Numbered from the stretch's first letter, positions 18,169 through 27,812 are shown. The stretch: DNA of 64,000 bases from Aequitasia blattaphilus (GCF_024721305.1 NZ_JAMXOD010000015.1:1-64000), one strand, 5' to 3'. Notes: a model not told the origin generated them from the letters alone. Program-made: numbers and translations.

Positions 18169-19773
18169 ATGTATAAAGACTTGTTTGCCGGAGGCAGTAT
18201 ACTGACAAAGCTGATTATGAGACGAGACCGCATACGACTGGTAATCTGGATTTTTGGAATTGCAGGATTTGTGGCAGCTCTGGTACCAGTAATTAAAGAG
18301 TTTTTTGCGGAAGGAGACGAAGTAAGGGTGATGCTTGAAATGATGCAAAACCCGGCAATGATTGCTATTATTGGACCAGTATATGGAGCAGAGCATTATA
18401 CGACTGGGGCGGCCCATGCCAATATGATGTTATTGTTTTCTGTCATCATAGGCGCTATAATGAACATTTTTCTTATTGCACGGCATACGAGACAGGATGA
18501 AGAATTAGGGAGATTGGAAATCATTCGCGCACTTCCCGTAGGCAGATTATGTAATCTGGCATCCTGTTTGTGGACAGCACTTTGCATCAATGGAATATTA
18601 GGTGTGACAACAGGATATGCACTGAACTGTTTTCGGGAGGCAGGGATGGACTTGGGTGGATGCATGCTTTTTGGAGCCGGTATCGGAAGTGTAGGTATGT
18701 TTTTTGGTGCTTTGACAGCAGTATTTGCACAGATTTCATCCAATAACCGAAAAGTTATGGGATTTTCCTTCCTAAGCCTTTTTCTTTTCTATATTCTGAG
18801 GGCAATAGGAGACGTAAAGATAGAAGAGCTATCTTTGATTTCTCCACTGGGTCTGGTGCTGCGCACGAAAACTTTTGTGGAAAATAACTGGTGGCCAATT
18901 GTGATTATTTTGGGAATGTCAATCATACTCTCTTTAGTTGCTTTGCTGTTGGCAATGAGAAGAGATCTTGGAAGTGGACTGATTGCAGAGAAAGAAGGAA
19001 AGAGCCATGGAGGAGGGCTACTCTCCTCGCCTATGGGATTGTCCTTAAAGCTAATGAGCACAGCCATTATCATTTGGATGCTTGTAGTTTTTATCTTTGC
19101 AGCTATGTATGGGTCTATATTTGGAGATTTGGACGAATTTCTTGCAAATAATGCACTCCTAATGGGGATTTTTGCTGGAACGGATTTTAGCTTGATTGAC
19201 CAGTTTATTACTTTGTTGGTTGCGGTGATGAGCATGATAGCTGCAATTCCAGTAATTTCTTTTATGAATCGTATTTCCAGTGAGGAAAGGCATGGATATG
19301 CAGAACAGATTCTGACAAAGTCTGTGTCAAGAGGAGCTCAATTTTTTGCATATTTAATCCCGACATTGGCTGTAAGTGTGGTTTTTCAACTGTTAACAGC
19401 TCTTGGGTTCTATGTGGCAGGAAGCGCGGTAAGCGATGAAATACCAAGCCTTAAACAGTTTGTGCAGGCAAGTCTTGCATATCTTCCGGCTTTTTTCGTA
19501 ATCATCGGAGTTGCCGGAATGTTAATTGCTTTTCTACCGGGAAAAACATCCCTTTCCTACCTTTATTTAGGATATTCTTTCTTTGCAGTTTATTTTGGAG
19601 AACTGATTAAGTTACCGGAATGGATGAAGAAATTAACTCCATTTGGACACGTTAGCCGCTATCCGGTGGAAGAGATAAAAGTTCTCCCCTTAGTTATTAT
19701 GACATTGCTTGGTGTTGGATTGCTGGCAATTAGTTCTATTGGATATCGAAAAAGAGATATGGAGTTTTCTTAA
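18169..19773 (+). CDS. ABC-2 type exporter permease (polyketide/drug exporter class)
   Basis: 534 residues with about twelve hydrophobic segments in two similar halves, the layout of the duplicated ABC-2 permeases found beside TetR and a single ATPase. Strong AAGGAGGTG before ATG 18169. The conserved RHTRQDEELGRLEIIRA stretch (about 103-119) is the cytoplasmic coupling region, echoed by SSEERHGYAEQILTKSVSRG in the second half. Together with the two upstream genes it forms a self-regulated efflux system. Confidence 0.88.
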   Translation: MYKDLFAGGSILTKLIMRRDRIRLVIWIFGIAGFVAALVPVIKEFFAEGDEVRVMLEMMQNPAMIAIIGPVYGAEHYTTGAAHANMMLLFSVIIGAIMNIFLIARHTRQDEELGRLEIIRALPVGRLCNLASCLWTALCINGILGVTTGYALNCFREAGMDLGGCMLFGAGIGSVGMFFGALTAVFAQISSNNRKVMGFSFLSLFLFYILRAIGDVKIEELSLISPLGLVLRTKTFVENNWWPIVIILGMSIILSLVALLLAMRRDLGSGLIAEKEGKSHGGGLLSSPMGLSLKLMSTAIIIWMLVVFIFAAMYGSIFGDLDEFLANNALLMGIFAGTDFSLIDQFITLLVAVMSMIAAIPVISFMNRISSEERHGYAEQILTKSVSRGAQFFAYLIPTLAVSVVFQLLTALGFYVAGSAVSDEIPSLKQFVQASLAYLPAFFVIIGVAGMLIAFLPGKTSLSYLYLGYSFFAVYFGELIKLPEWMKKLTPFGHVSRYPVEEIKVLPLVIMTLLGVGLLAISSIGYRKRDMEFS

Positions 19774-19818
19774 AATCTGATATATAATAGTAGTAATAGT
19801 GAGCAAGGAGGAGCGAAT

Positions 19819-22800
19819 ATGCAGGTGGGCGTAGGATATAGTGACAGTCCGGAAACGACAAAAGCCGGAACAGAAGCGGCTCTTATGGCGCTGTCAAAAG
19901 TGGGCACGGATAAGAGCTGTGATTTTGTGTTGCTGTTTAGCACGGCAATGCATGAAGCTATTATCCTTAAAGAAGCCGTACTGAGTGTGGTGGGAAGAGA
20001 AATTCCTATTTATGGCGGTGGTGCGGCAGGAATTATAACAAATGATTTCTACGGTTATGCAGGAGGTCAAGTTGGTGTTGCTTGTATATGGCTAGAAGAA
20101 GTTCAGTCAACGGTTGTAACAAAGGGTGACTTAACCTTGGGTGAGGAAGAAGTAGGACGTGGCTTGGGACGACAATTAAGTGATTTGGATGTGGAAAAGA
20201 TTACGCCATTAATTTTATTCTATGATGCAGTCAATGAAGCCGGTAAAGATTCACGTCTTACGATGGCAACACACTTGCTAAAGGGAATAGAGAAAGAGCT
20301 GGGTTTTTTACCCAGAATTATGGGAGCTGGATTACAAGGGAATCATTCCGGGGCCTCATATCCTCAATTTTATAAAAATGAATTAGTAGAAAATCAGGCG
20401 ATGATTCTGAAATTTTCTAAGAATCTTCAAATTGATCGGGTAATTATGCATGGATGTAAACCTGCCAGTAGGTATTACACTGTAACGAAAGCAGATGGAC
20501 CCGTAATTCTGGAAATCAATGGACAAAAAGCACTCCCCTTTATGGAGAAGTTATTTGACAACAAAATAGAAGGAAAGGATTTTCCGTTTTTCTTGATTTT
20601 AGGAATCAATCATGGGGATAAATGGGAAGAATATGTAGAAGAAAACTATGCCAGCCGTCTTTGTCTGGACATTGACAAAGAACGTGGCGGCATTGTGATG
20701 TTTGAACCAGATATGGTGGAGGGTACGAAGTTTCAGATTATGTACCGATCCCTCAATCTGGACTATATGAAGCCTAAAATTGATGAGGTGTTTCACAAGC
20801 TGGGAAATAATAAGCCAGTATTTGCTATGTACATTGATTGTGCGGGACGGTGTGCCGGATATGGTGGTACGGAGCTAGAGGATGCAGATGTACTTCAAAA
20901 GATTATCGGCGAGAGAGTTCCACTTCTGGGAATGTATACAGGAGTAGAAGTTGCTCCCTTAGGCGGAGAACCAAGAGGTTTGGATTGGACAGGAGTTTTT
21001 TGTCTGTTTTCCGTCAATGAAGATGGCAGTGAGAATATAGGGGATGAAAAAGCTTGGTCTGAAAAGAAATATCGGGATGAGGACTACAGTCCCAGTACAG
21101 AAGATGCTCTTCTGATGAGTGAAAAGAACCTTACGAAGATATTAGAGCTGGACAAGCAGTTTATGGGGATTCGCCATGAGCTGGAATTAAAGCGTAGAGG
21201 CTTCCAGCTTCTTTCAGAGCTTTCTGTATTTCTTCAAGGCAAATCCAGCTACAACAGTGTGTTTGTACCGGTTGCAAAACAAATCAATGCCGCCCTTAAC
21301 ATGGAAAAGACGGCAGTTTTGATACCGAAAGGAAAAACAGGTCTTTTTGTGACGAACGTACTACAAGGATTTACGACAGATGAAAAAGTTCAGATGGCAG
21401 GACAGCTGATTTCTATTGATGCAGAAATTCAGCAGGCAAAGACCCCAATCATAATAACAGGTGCAAGTGACCCGAAGAAGTTCGCAAACATCCGTGAGAC
21501 CTTGAAAATGCCCTATTTTATATCCATACCAATCATCAGTCAGAATAAGTTGGTAGCAATACTTATTACAGGGAGAACCATAGAGCAAGAGCCTTTCTAC
21601 AGAAGGCTGGGAAATGGTGAGGCAGAGACCATTCAGTCGATAGGTGCTCTTTTGGCAGCAGTTATTACAAATCAAAGTCTCGAATCAGCAGAAGAACGAG
21701 CAAGAGTTATGTTAGATAGTATGCCAATACCTTGTCTTTTTTGGGATGAAAACGGGCATTTAACAGATTGTAATGAAGCAGCCTTGAGGTTGTTTGCTGT
21801 CAGTCAAAAAGAAGAGGTAATTGATAATATTGAGTTTTTTTCTCCGAAATTTCAAAAGGATGGAAGACTTTCGAAAGATGCCTCCAGGGAATATGTGCTG
21901 AACGCCTTTTTCCAAGGTGGTATGAAATACGAATGGACTTTCCGGAATAATAGAGGAGATCGTATTCCGGCAGAAGTAACAACGGTGCGTGTGCCAAAGG
22001 GTGATGGATACACAATTGCTGGATATATCCAGGATCTCAGAAATCAACATGCAGCAATTGAAGAACTGCAAAGATCCAAGGATCTGGCAGAGGAAAATGC
22101 CCGAATCAAAAATGAATTTCTCACTTCCATTAGTAAAGAGGTTCGTACTCCAATGAATGGAATTGTGGAGATGACAAGAATTGCAAGTACAATGGATATT
22201 CCAGAACGACACAAAAGCGTCTTTCATTTAGGGGCACAGTCAGTGGAATTACTGCTTACTACAATTAACAGTATTATGGATTATTCGAATTTAGAAACGG
22301 GAAAAATCGAATTAGAGGATAAGCTCTTTTCTATCAAAGATGTGATATATGGAATTCAAAAGCTATGGGAAGAGGAAGCAAAGAGTAAAGGTCTTTACTT
22401 TAAAGTTCTTGCAAGTGCCGGTACTCCAGAATTTGCTTACGGTGATGATGTGCGCCTCCAGCAAGCCATCTTTAATCTAGTGGCGAATGCGATTCAGTAT
22501 ACAAGAGAAGGTGGAATCACGCTACGTATCAGTACTTATGATGTGGAGTTAGAAAATCGGAAAATGTTTATTTTTGAGATTGAAGATACCGGCGTAGGAA
22601 TTGACCCGGATCATCAAAAAGAACTTTTTCTGCCGTTGTCATCAAAAGGGATGACTCACAGACGGGACCGGGGAGGTCTTGGGATGGGCATAGCAATTGC
22701 AAGAAGCATTGCGATTTTGATGAATGGAGATATTGATTTGGTGAGTGAACCTGGAAAGGGAAGTACTTTTTCAATATCAGCTATGTTAGAAGTGCCAGAG

Positions 22801-23208
22801 CAATATCAAAAAGAACCCACTCAGGGAAATGTAGAGGCGGATTTTTCGGGGCTGCGTATTTTGGCTGTGGAAGATAATAGGATGAACCAGATGATTTTAA
22901 GAGAAATTATTGAAAGTGCTGGTGGAGAAGTTATAATTGCCGGGAATGGATTAGATGCTTTGAAGGCAGCAGCAAAAGAGTCCTTTGATTTGATTTTGAT
23001 GGATCGGGATATGCCGGGAATGGATGGATTGACAGCTGCAACGAAGATAAAGGAAGACTCCCGCTACAAAGATGTGCCCATTATTGCTCTTTTGTTAAAC
23101 CCGAGTGAAGAAGAAATAGAAGAAGTGAAAAATAACCACATGCAGGATGTGATTACAAAACCGGTAGAGGTTGAAGAGGTATATGGTGTAATTAACAAAT
23201 GGCGTTAG
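19819..23208 (+). CDS. FIST-domain hybrid sensor kinase with non-canonical H-box and receiver domain
   Basis: 1129 residues. FIST_N and FIST_C sensory domains occupy about 1-390, the kind proposed to bind small ligands such as amino acids. A GAF-like region (about 455-625) and a PAS domain (about 634-760) follow. The dimerisation helix reads FLTSISKEVRTPMNG, with Lys773 in place of the phospho-acceptor His. The ATPase domain keeps its N, G1 and G2 boxes (NLVANAIQYT, DTGVGID, GLGMGIA). The receiver keeps Asp1062 and Lys1114 but has Leu1092 where Thr/Ser is normal. No membrane helix, so it is cytosolic. AAGGAGGAG before ATG 19819. The hydrolase at 23218 follows after 9 bases. Confidence 0.88.
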   Translation: MQVGVGYSDSPETTKAGTEAALMALSKVGTDKSCDFVLLFSTAMHEAIILKEAVLSVVGREIPIYGGGAAGIITNDFYGYAGGQVGVACIWLEEVQSTVVTKGDLTLGEEEVGRGLGRQLSDLDVEKITPLILFYDAVNEAGKDSRLTMATHLLKGIEKELGFLPRIMGAGLQGNHSGASYPQFYKNELVENQAMILKFSKNLQIDRVIMHGCKPASRYYTVTKADGPVILEINGQKALPFMEKLFDNKIEGKDFPFFLILGINHGDKWEEYVEENYASRLCLDIDKERGGIVMFEPDMVEGTKFQIMYRSLNLDYMKPKIDEVFHKLGNNKPVFAMYIDCAGRCAGYGGTELEDADVLQKIIGERVPLLGMYTGVEVAPLGGEPRGLDWTGVFCLFSVNEDGSENIGDEKAWSEKKYRDEDYSPSTEDALLMSEKNLTKILELDKQFMGIRHELELKRRGFQLLSELSVFLQGKSSYNSVFVPVAKQINAALNMEKTAVLIPKGKTGLFVTNVLQGFTTDEKVQMAGQLISIDAEIQQAKTPIIITGASDPKKFANIRETLKMPYFISIPIISQNKLVAILITGRTIEQEPFYRRLGNGEAETIQSIGALLAAVITNQSLESAEERARVMLDSMPIPCLFWDENGHLTDCNEAALRLFAVSQKEEVIDNIEFFSPKFQKDGRLSKDASREYVLNAFFQGGMKYEWTFRNNRGDRIPAEVTTVRVPKGDGYTIAGYIQDLRNQHAAIEELQRSKDLAEENARIKNEFLTSISKEVRTPMNGIVEMTRIASTMDIPERHKSVFHLGAQSVELLLTTINSIMDYSNLETGKIELEDKLFSIKDVIYGIQKLWEEEAKSKGLYFKVLASAGTPEFAYGDDVRLQQAIFNLVANAIQYTREGGITLRISTYDVELENRKMFIFEIEDTGVGIDPDHQKELFLPLSSKGMTHRRDRGGLGMGIAIARSIAILMNGDIDLVSEPGKGSTFSISAMLEVPEQYQKEPTQGNVEADFSGLRILAVEDNRMNQMILREIIESAGGEVIIAGNGLDALKAAAKESFDLILMDRDMPGMDGLTAATKIKEDSRYKDVPIIALLLNPSEEEIEEVKNNHMQDVITKPVEVEEVYGVINKWR

Positions 23209-23217
23209 GGTGAAAAT

Positions 23218-24153
23218 ATGAAGAAAAGATTTACGTATTTGTCAAGAGATCGAAGAACTAAAATTCATGCTATTGAGTGGATTCCATCTGGAGAAATTCA
23301 GGGAATATTAATGGTTTGCCATGGAATGGTTGAACACATAGCACGTTATGATGAGTTTGCCTCTTATCTTGCCGCGTACAATATTCTTGTGGTAGGACAA
23401 GACTTATTGGGACATGGAAAGTCGGTAAGAGAAAAGAAGTATTTGGGCTATTTTAGTGAAGGTGACGGAAATCAAATATTGGTGGATGATTTACGCTTTC
23501 TTCAAAGGATGGTGCAAAAAAAATATCCTCATATCCCATGTTTTTTCATGGGACATAGCATGGGTTCCTTCTTGGTTAGACAGTATATGGGAACTTATAG
23601 TGAAGACCTTTCGGGGGTGATTTTAATGGGAACAGGATTTTATCCAACACCCCTATTACTTGCTGGCAGAATGCTTTGTCAAATTCTTATAAAGCTGAAA
23701 GGGAGTTACTTTAGAAGTCGATTTATTAACCAGCTGGCTATGGGCAGCTATAATCGACACTTTAAGCCGAACACTTCCAAAGTAGACTGGGTCACATCCG
23801 AGAGGATACAAAGGGTAAAGTATAAAAATGATCCTTATTGTAATTTTGTTTTTACGGTAAATGGATATGATCAAATGTTTGCAGGAATGATTCGCATGAA
23901 TCGAAGAAGGGCACGCAAGCACATACGAAATACATTTCCTCTTCTCTTGGTATCCGGTAAAATGGATGCTGTGGGAAATTTTGGAAAAGGTGTAAAAAAA
24001 ATAAGCCGCCTTTATCAAAAGGCTGGCTTAAAGGATGTCCGAATGATACTCTATCCAAAAGTCAGGCATGAGATTATAATGGATCGTTCCAAACACATTG
24101 TATACCAGGATATATTAAGTTGGCTGAGGCTACGCCTTAATGCCGCCAATTAA
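23218..24153 (+). CDS. Alpha/beta hydrolase, monoacylglycerol-lipase/S33 type
   Basis: 311 residues. The oxyanion region is MVCHGMVEH, QDLLGHGKS follows near residue 61, the nucleophile elbow is GHSMGS near residue 118, and the catalytic His is in RHEII near the C-terminus. These match Hydrolase_4 lysophospholipase or monoacylglycerol lipase enzymes. No signal peptide. It is 9 bases downstream of the FIST kinase, so it is likely co-transcribed. Its 3' end overlaps the convergent TetR gene by 24 bases. Confidence 0.85.
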   Translation: MKKRFTYLSRDRRTKIHAIEWIPSGEIQGILMVCHGMVEHIARYDEFASYLAAYNILVVGQDLLGHGKSVREKKYLGYFSEGDGNQILVDDLRFLQRMVQKKYPHIPCFFMGHSMGSFLVRQYMGTYSEDLSGVILMGTGFYPTPLLLAGRMLCQILIKLKGSYFRSRFINQLAMGSYNRHFKPNTSKVDWVTSERIQRVKYKNDPYCNFVFTVNGYDQMFAGMIRMNRRRARKHIRNTFPLLLVSGKMDAVGNFGKGVKKISRLYQKAGLKDVRMILYPKVRHEIIMDRSKHIVYQDILSWLRLRLNAAN

Positions 24154-24738
24154 TAAATTGATATAGTTTAAAACGATGGAATCAAACTGTTCTGATTCAT
24201 AGAGCTTATTTTCTAAGCAAGATACAATGAAGCCAGTCATGGAACTTAAAATCATCCAAGTGGTTCCGGCGACATAAGGTTTAAACTCCATAGAGTGAGA
24301 TCCTTGTTTAAGTTGCTCGTCAAAGATTTCCATCCCAGACATGTGTGGCATTGAATTCTGATTTCTTGCGGCGAACATTTCGTTTACACCACTGTACATA
24401 ATCGCTTTTGTCATCTCAGGTTCGCGGATGAAGTTGTAAATAAACATTTGCATTTGGGCCCGGATCTGATCCTCGTGAGTGGTTTTTGGATACCCTTTAG
24501 ATAAAGTTATTGCATCAAGCATTATCTTGTAATATAAGGTGTCGGCCATATCTGCGATAACATCTTTCTTGGTTTTATAAAACAAACGAAGTGTGGGAAG
24601 TTGTAAGTCAAGAGTCTGAGCAACTTTTCTTAAAGAGAAGTTCTCATAACCATCTTGTGTAATCAACGCTACAGAAGTATCAATAATTTTTTTTCGAAGC
24701 CCTTGTTTTTCATCAAGGGTAATAGCAGTGTTCCCCAT
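24130..24738 (-). CDS. TetR/AcrR family transcriptional regulator
   Basis: 202 residues, ATG 24738 with GGAGG upstream. The N-terminal helix-turn-helix is ENFSLRKVAQTLDLQLPTLRLFYKTK (quoted only in part as FSLRKVAQTLDL), where TetR proteins usually have a tyrosine-rich end helix. The C-terminal domain is helical and is of unknown ligand specificity. On the minus strand a promoter TTGACT, 17 bases, TAAGGT lies in 24739-24800. It is divergent from the GGDEF pair, which it may regulate, and overlaps the hydrolase tail. Confidence 0.85.
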   Translation of the reverse strand: MGNTAITLDEKQGLRKKIIDTSVALITQDGYENFSLRKVAQTLDLQLPTLRLFYKTKKDVIADMADTLYYKIMLDAITLSKGYPKTTHEDQIRAQMQMFIYNFIREPEMTKAIMYSGVNEMFAARNQNSMPHMSGMEIFDEQLKQGSHSMEFKPYVAGTTWMILSSMTGFIVSCLENKLYESEQFDSIVLNYINLLIGGIKA

Positions 24739-24845
24739 TTTTTACCTCCAATTTTATGCCTAGGGATACCTTACAACTGGAAAATGGGATAGTCAAGAAA
24801 AAAATAACCAAATAAATCGTATAATACGACGAAAGGATTGTAACT
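24739..24845. promoter_or_regulatory. Divergent promoter region between tetR and the GGDEF pair
   Basis: The minus strand has TTGACT-17-TAAGGT for the TetR gene. The plus strand has TATAAT (24820-24825) inside a perfect 13-base palindrome, TCGTAT-A-ATACGA (24817-24829), with no clear -35. The palindrome over the -10 box would fit a regulator site, which suggests the plus promoter depends on a bound protein. Confidence 0.5.
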
Positions 24846-26231
24846 ATGGATCAAAGTGGATTTACGGATCTGATGTCTGCATTTTGGGTCAGTACCATGG
24901 AAAAACTAAACAATAATGTGAATCGAATGGAGGTGATAACAGATGTAATCAAAGATGTCTGCCGTTACTTTAACTTTGGATGCAGCTTTGTTTATACAGG
25001 AGACTTCAAAAAAGAAATCACCTTGTTTAGTTCCTATCGAGCTTATCTGAATTTCGAGCATTTAAAAACAACAATTTGTTTAAAGGAAGAGCTCTCAAAA
25101 GAAGAGTATCGTGAGTTTAACCGATCAAAACGAATTATGTATAACCGAAACAATGAAGTGACAAATTTAGCGGAAAAATTTTCAACACTTTTTAATGCCA
25201 AAAATTTGATTGCTGTTCCAATTCGTGGGAGTAACAATGAATTGATTGCTCTTATTGGTATGGCTGACCGAAGAGTAGAAAGCCGTGAAGGAGATCAAGA
25301 TGCAACTTTTGCATACTACATATTAAAAGTATTAGGAAATTACTTAAAAGTACATTTGTCAGAGGAAGAAGCAAAAGGTACATTGAATGTGCTCAATAGT
25401 GTGATTAATAATACCGGTGTGGATGTTTATGTGGTAGACTATCATAGTAATGAAATTCTATATGCGAACCAATCAGCAATGAAGCAAATGGTTCACAAAG
25501 GGAATATAGTTGGTGAGTTGTGTTATAAAATTTTGTTTGATGATAAGAATGATGTGTGTGATTATTGTCCCAAAAAAGAAATTGTGACAAAGGATTTCAA
25601 GCCAGGGAAAACAAAGATTTGGGATATGGCTCAGTCAGATGGAACATGGAGAAGATATATGAGCACGACCTTTTATTGGATTGATGGACGACTTGCTCAA
25701 TCCATTAGCAGTGTTGATATCACCGATCATGTTCGCAACAAAGAAAAGCTAGAGAGATACTCCAGGTATGACACTTTAACCAATCTAAAAAATCGACATA
25801 TGCTTCTGTTAGACTGTGATGATGGACTGGAGCGTTTGAAGAAGGAAGGGCGGGAAGGATACATACTATTTTGTGATTTTAATAAATTTAAGATTATAAA
25901 TGACGAATACGGCCATGACATAGGAGATCGATTATTAGAGGAAGTAGGACGCTATTTAGGCAGTAATGAAAAGACAAAAGATCGTACTTACCGCTATGGC
26001 GGAGATGAATTTGTCGTTCTATGTTTTGAAGAAACCGAAGAAGAAGCAATAAAGATTCGTGAAGAGATTATCAAGAAATTTGACGGTATGTGGAATATTG
26101 ATGGAAAAAGCTTCTTTTGCAGTGTGAGTGTTGGAATAACATCTTATCCAAAAGATGCGAAAACAACTTCAGATTTGATTAATGTGGCTGATTTAGCAAT
26201 GTATCAAGAGAAAAAGAGGAAGTATCAATGA
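24846..26231 (+). CDS. Diguanylate cyclase: GAF-like, Cys-containing PAS, GGDEF
   Basis: 461 residues. A GAF-like N-terminal sensor (about 1-170) is followed by a PAS domain (about 180-295) carrying a cysteine cluster CYKILFDDKNDVCDYCP. The catalytic GGDEF domain (about 300-461) has intact YGGDEF and the upstream FCDFNKFKIINDEYGH metal/nucleotide site. It should make cyclic di-GMP. No RxxD inhibitory site precedes GGDEF, and there are no membrane helices. The stop overlaps the start of a paralogue (ATGA), so the two are made together. Confidence 0.92.
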   Translation: MDQSGFTDLMSAFWVSTMEKLNNNVNRMEVITDVIKDVCRYFNFGCSFVYTGDFKKEITLFSSYRAYLNFEHLKTTICLKEELSKEEYREFNRSKRIMYNRNNEVTNLAEKFSTLFNAKNLIAVPIRGSNNELIALIGMADRRVESREGDQDATFAYYILKVLGNYLKVHLSEEEAKGTLNVLNSVINNTGVDVYVVDYHSNEILYANQSAMKQMVHKGNIVGELCYKILFDDKNDVCDYCPKKEIVTKDFKPGKTKIWDMAQSDGTWRRYMSTTFYWIDGRLAQSISSVDITDHVRNKEKLERYSRYDTLTNLKNRHMLLLDCDDGLERLKKEGREGYILFCDFNKFKIINDEYGHDIGDRLLEEVGRYLGSNEKTKDRTYRYGGDEFVVLCFEETEEEAIKIREEIIKKFDGMWNIDGKSFFCSVSVGITSYPKDAKTTSDLINVADLAMYQEKKRKYQ

Positions 26232-27658
26232 AACTATTTAACAGTGATGAAATCTCAAATTTGTGGACAGAAATTATGGATTTGTTGGACGAAGAAGTGG
26301 GAAATGGTGCTAAAATCAAGGAAGTTCAAAAGAGATTGTGTGAGAACTTCGATTTTGAATTTAGCTTTATCTATCGTCAGAATCACGAAATGAATTTTAT
26401 ACAGGACAGAATTTATTATGTTGACTCTAGCGATAAAGGATTGCCCTATCTTGTCCCGGCATTTGGAGAACTGCAAGAATCCTATCTTTTGAGAGGGCGG
26501 TTGCTTTATATTCAAGAAGGACGTAAACACAGTGATGAGGAAAATGGATTTTTGGAAATTTTTGGGACCAATACTCTCGTGCTTTTCCCAATCATAGGTG
26601 ACAATCAGCAAATGATAGGAATATTGGGAATGGGTGACAGAAGAAAAGAAAGAAGAACTGCTGAGTTAGATAAAAGCATGTTGTACTCTGTTTTTGTGCT
26701 GATTGCGAATTACTTTCGGCTGAAAGAAAATCTTACCAAAATAGAGAGTACGCAGCTTGCCCTACAAAGCATTGTGGATAATATGGGTGTGGATATATAT
26801 GTGAATGATTTCTTTACCCACGAGATTCTTTTTGTAAACAAATCAATGGCAAAACCCTATGGTGGAGTGAAGGCAATTACAGGTGAAAAATGTTACCGCG
26901 CTCTTTATGATGATAAGGTTGAGGAGTGTGAATACTGTCCGCAAAAAAAATTGGTGGATGATAATGGAAAACCAACAAAGATTTATTCGTGGGATTATCG
27001 CAGACCTTTTGATGGAACTTGGTTTCGTGTGTTAAGTGCGGCATTTCGCTGGGTAGATCAGCGTGTTGCACATATTGTCAGTAGTATTGATATTACAGAT
27101 AGTAAAAAAGTAGAAGAATCCCTAAGGCAAGTGGCGGATTATGATCAGCTGACTCAGATCCCCAATAAGAGGAAGCTGAATGCAGACTTAGAGAAATTAA
27201 AGAGTGAAAATGGGACTTCTTACTTTATTATGTTTTTGGATATTAACAAATTTAAATCCATAAATGATGAACATGGACATAGAGTCGGAGATATGGTATT
27301 AAGTATAACGGCAGATTTCATATCGAAGAATTTGGCAAAAGGGCAAACCTGTTATCGATTTGGAGGAGATGAATTTGTGATTCTCTGCAAAGGTTCTTCG
27401 AAACTGCAAGCGATTAAAACAGCAAAAACAATTGAAAAAAGAGGCAGGGAGCCTTTGGCAACAGGGGAGTTGTGTTTAGACTGTAGTTTTAGTATTGGGA
27501 TTGCATCTCCGGAAGATAAGGAGGATACTCCTGAGGAAGTTCTTAAATGGGCGGATATGGCCATGTATAAATCAAAAGAAAAAAAAGACGGTGGAATCTC
27601 TTTGTATAATCAAGGAAATGTAACAAATATCGAGTGGTATTTTAACTTCCTGGCATAG
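26228..27658 (+). CDS. Diguanylate cyclase, tandem paralogue of the preceding gene
   Basis: 476 residues with the same order of domains: GAF-like sensor, PAS with CYRALYDDKVEECEYCP, and a GGDEF domain with intact FGGDEF and FLDINKFKSINDEHGH. It also lacks the RxxD product-inhibition site. Similarity runs the full length, so the pair arose by tandem duplication. Sensor regions have diverged more than the catalytic parts, which suggests different signals or a heterodimer. The ATG overlaps the upstream stop, and GAGGAAG serves as ribosome site. Confidence 0.92.
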   Translation: MKLFNSDEISNLWTEIMDLLDEEVGNGAKIKEVQKRLCENFDFEFSFIYRQNHEMNFIQDRIYYVDSSDKGLPYLVPAFGELQESYLLRGRLLYIQEGRKHSDEENGFLEIFGTNTLVLFPIIGDNQQMIGILGMGDRRKERRTAELDKSMLYSVFVLIANYFRLKENLTKIESTQLALQSIVDNMGVDIYVNDFFTHEILFVNKSMAKPYGGVKAITGEKCYRALYDDKVEECEYCPQKKLVDDNGKPTKIYSWDYRRPFDGTWFRVLSAAFRWVDQRVAHIVSSIDITDSKKVEESLRQVADYDQLTQIPNKRKLNADLEKLKSENGTSYFIMFLDINKFKSINDEHGHRVGDMVLSITADFISKNLAKGQTCYRFGGDEFVILCKGSSKLQAIKTAKTIEKRGREPLATGELCLDCSFSIGIASPEDKEDTPEEVLKWADMAMYKSKEKKDGGISLYNQGNVTNIEWYFNFLA

Positions 27659-27664
27659 GGGGGC

Positions 27665-27717
27665 TTGACAAAGAAAGAGGAACAAGTTATACTGATTGTA
27701 ACTTGTTGAACAAGTTA
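27665..27717 (+). promoter_or_regulatory. Strong promoter with AACAAGTTA operator repeats
   Basis: TTGACA (27665-27670), 17 bases, TATACT (27688-27693). AACAAGTTA (27681-27689), its inverse TAACTTGTT (27699-27707) and a third copy AACAAGTTA (27709-27717) flank and overlap the -10 box. This looks like an operator array for the nearby GntR-type regulator. Confidence 0.7.
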
Positions 27718-27732
27718 TTCTTGGTGTGATTA

Positions 27733-27792
27733 CAGTAAATGGCAGGTCGGATTTTCGATTATACGAAAAATTGACCTGCCATTTGCTGTTTT
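27733..27792 (+). terminator. Long near-perfect hairpin with T-rich tail, downstream of the 27665 promoter
   Basis: Arms 27737-27748 and 27773-27784 are perfect complements. The inner arms TTTTCG and CGAAAA close an ATTATA loop, and the outer CAG/CTG extends the stem, followed by TTTTG. It can end the GGDEF transcript, or a roughly 90-base RNA from the promoter at 27665. Confidence 0.6.
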
Positions 27793-27812
27793 GCCATTTT
27801 ATTTAACATAAT
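27783..27812 (+). promoter_or_regulatory. Possible second promoter directly before the GNAT-GntR gene
   Basis: TTGCTG (27783-27788), 18 bases, CATAAT (27807-27812). This would start a short-leader message for the gene at 27832 beyond the hairpin. Confidence 0.35.
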
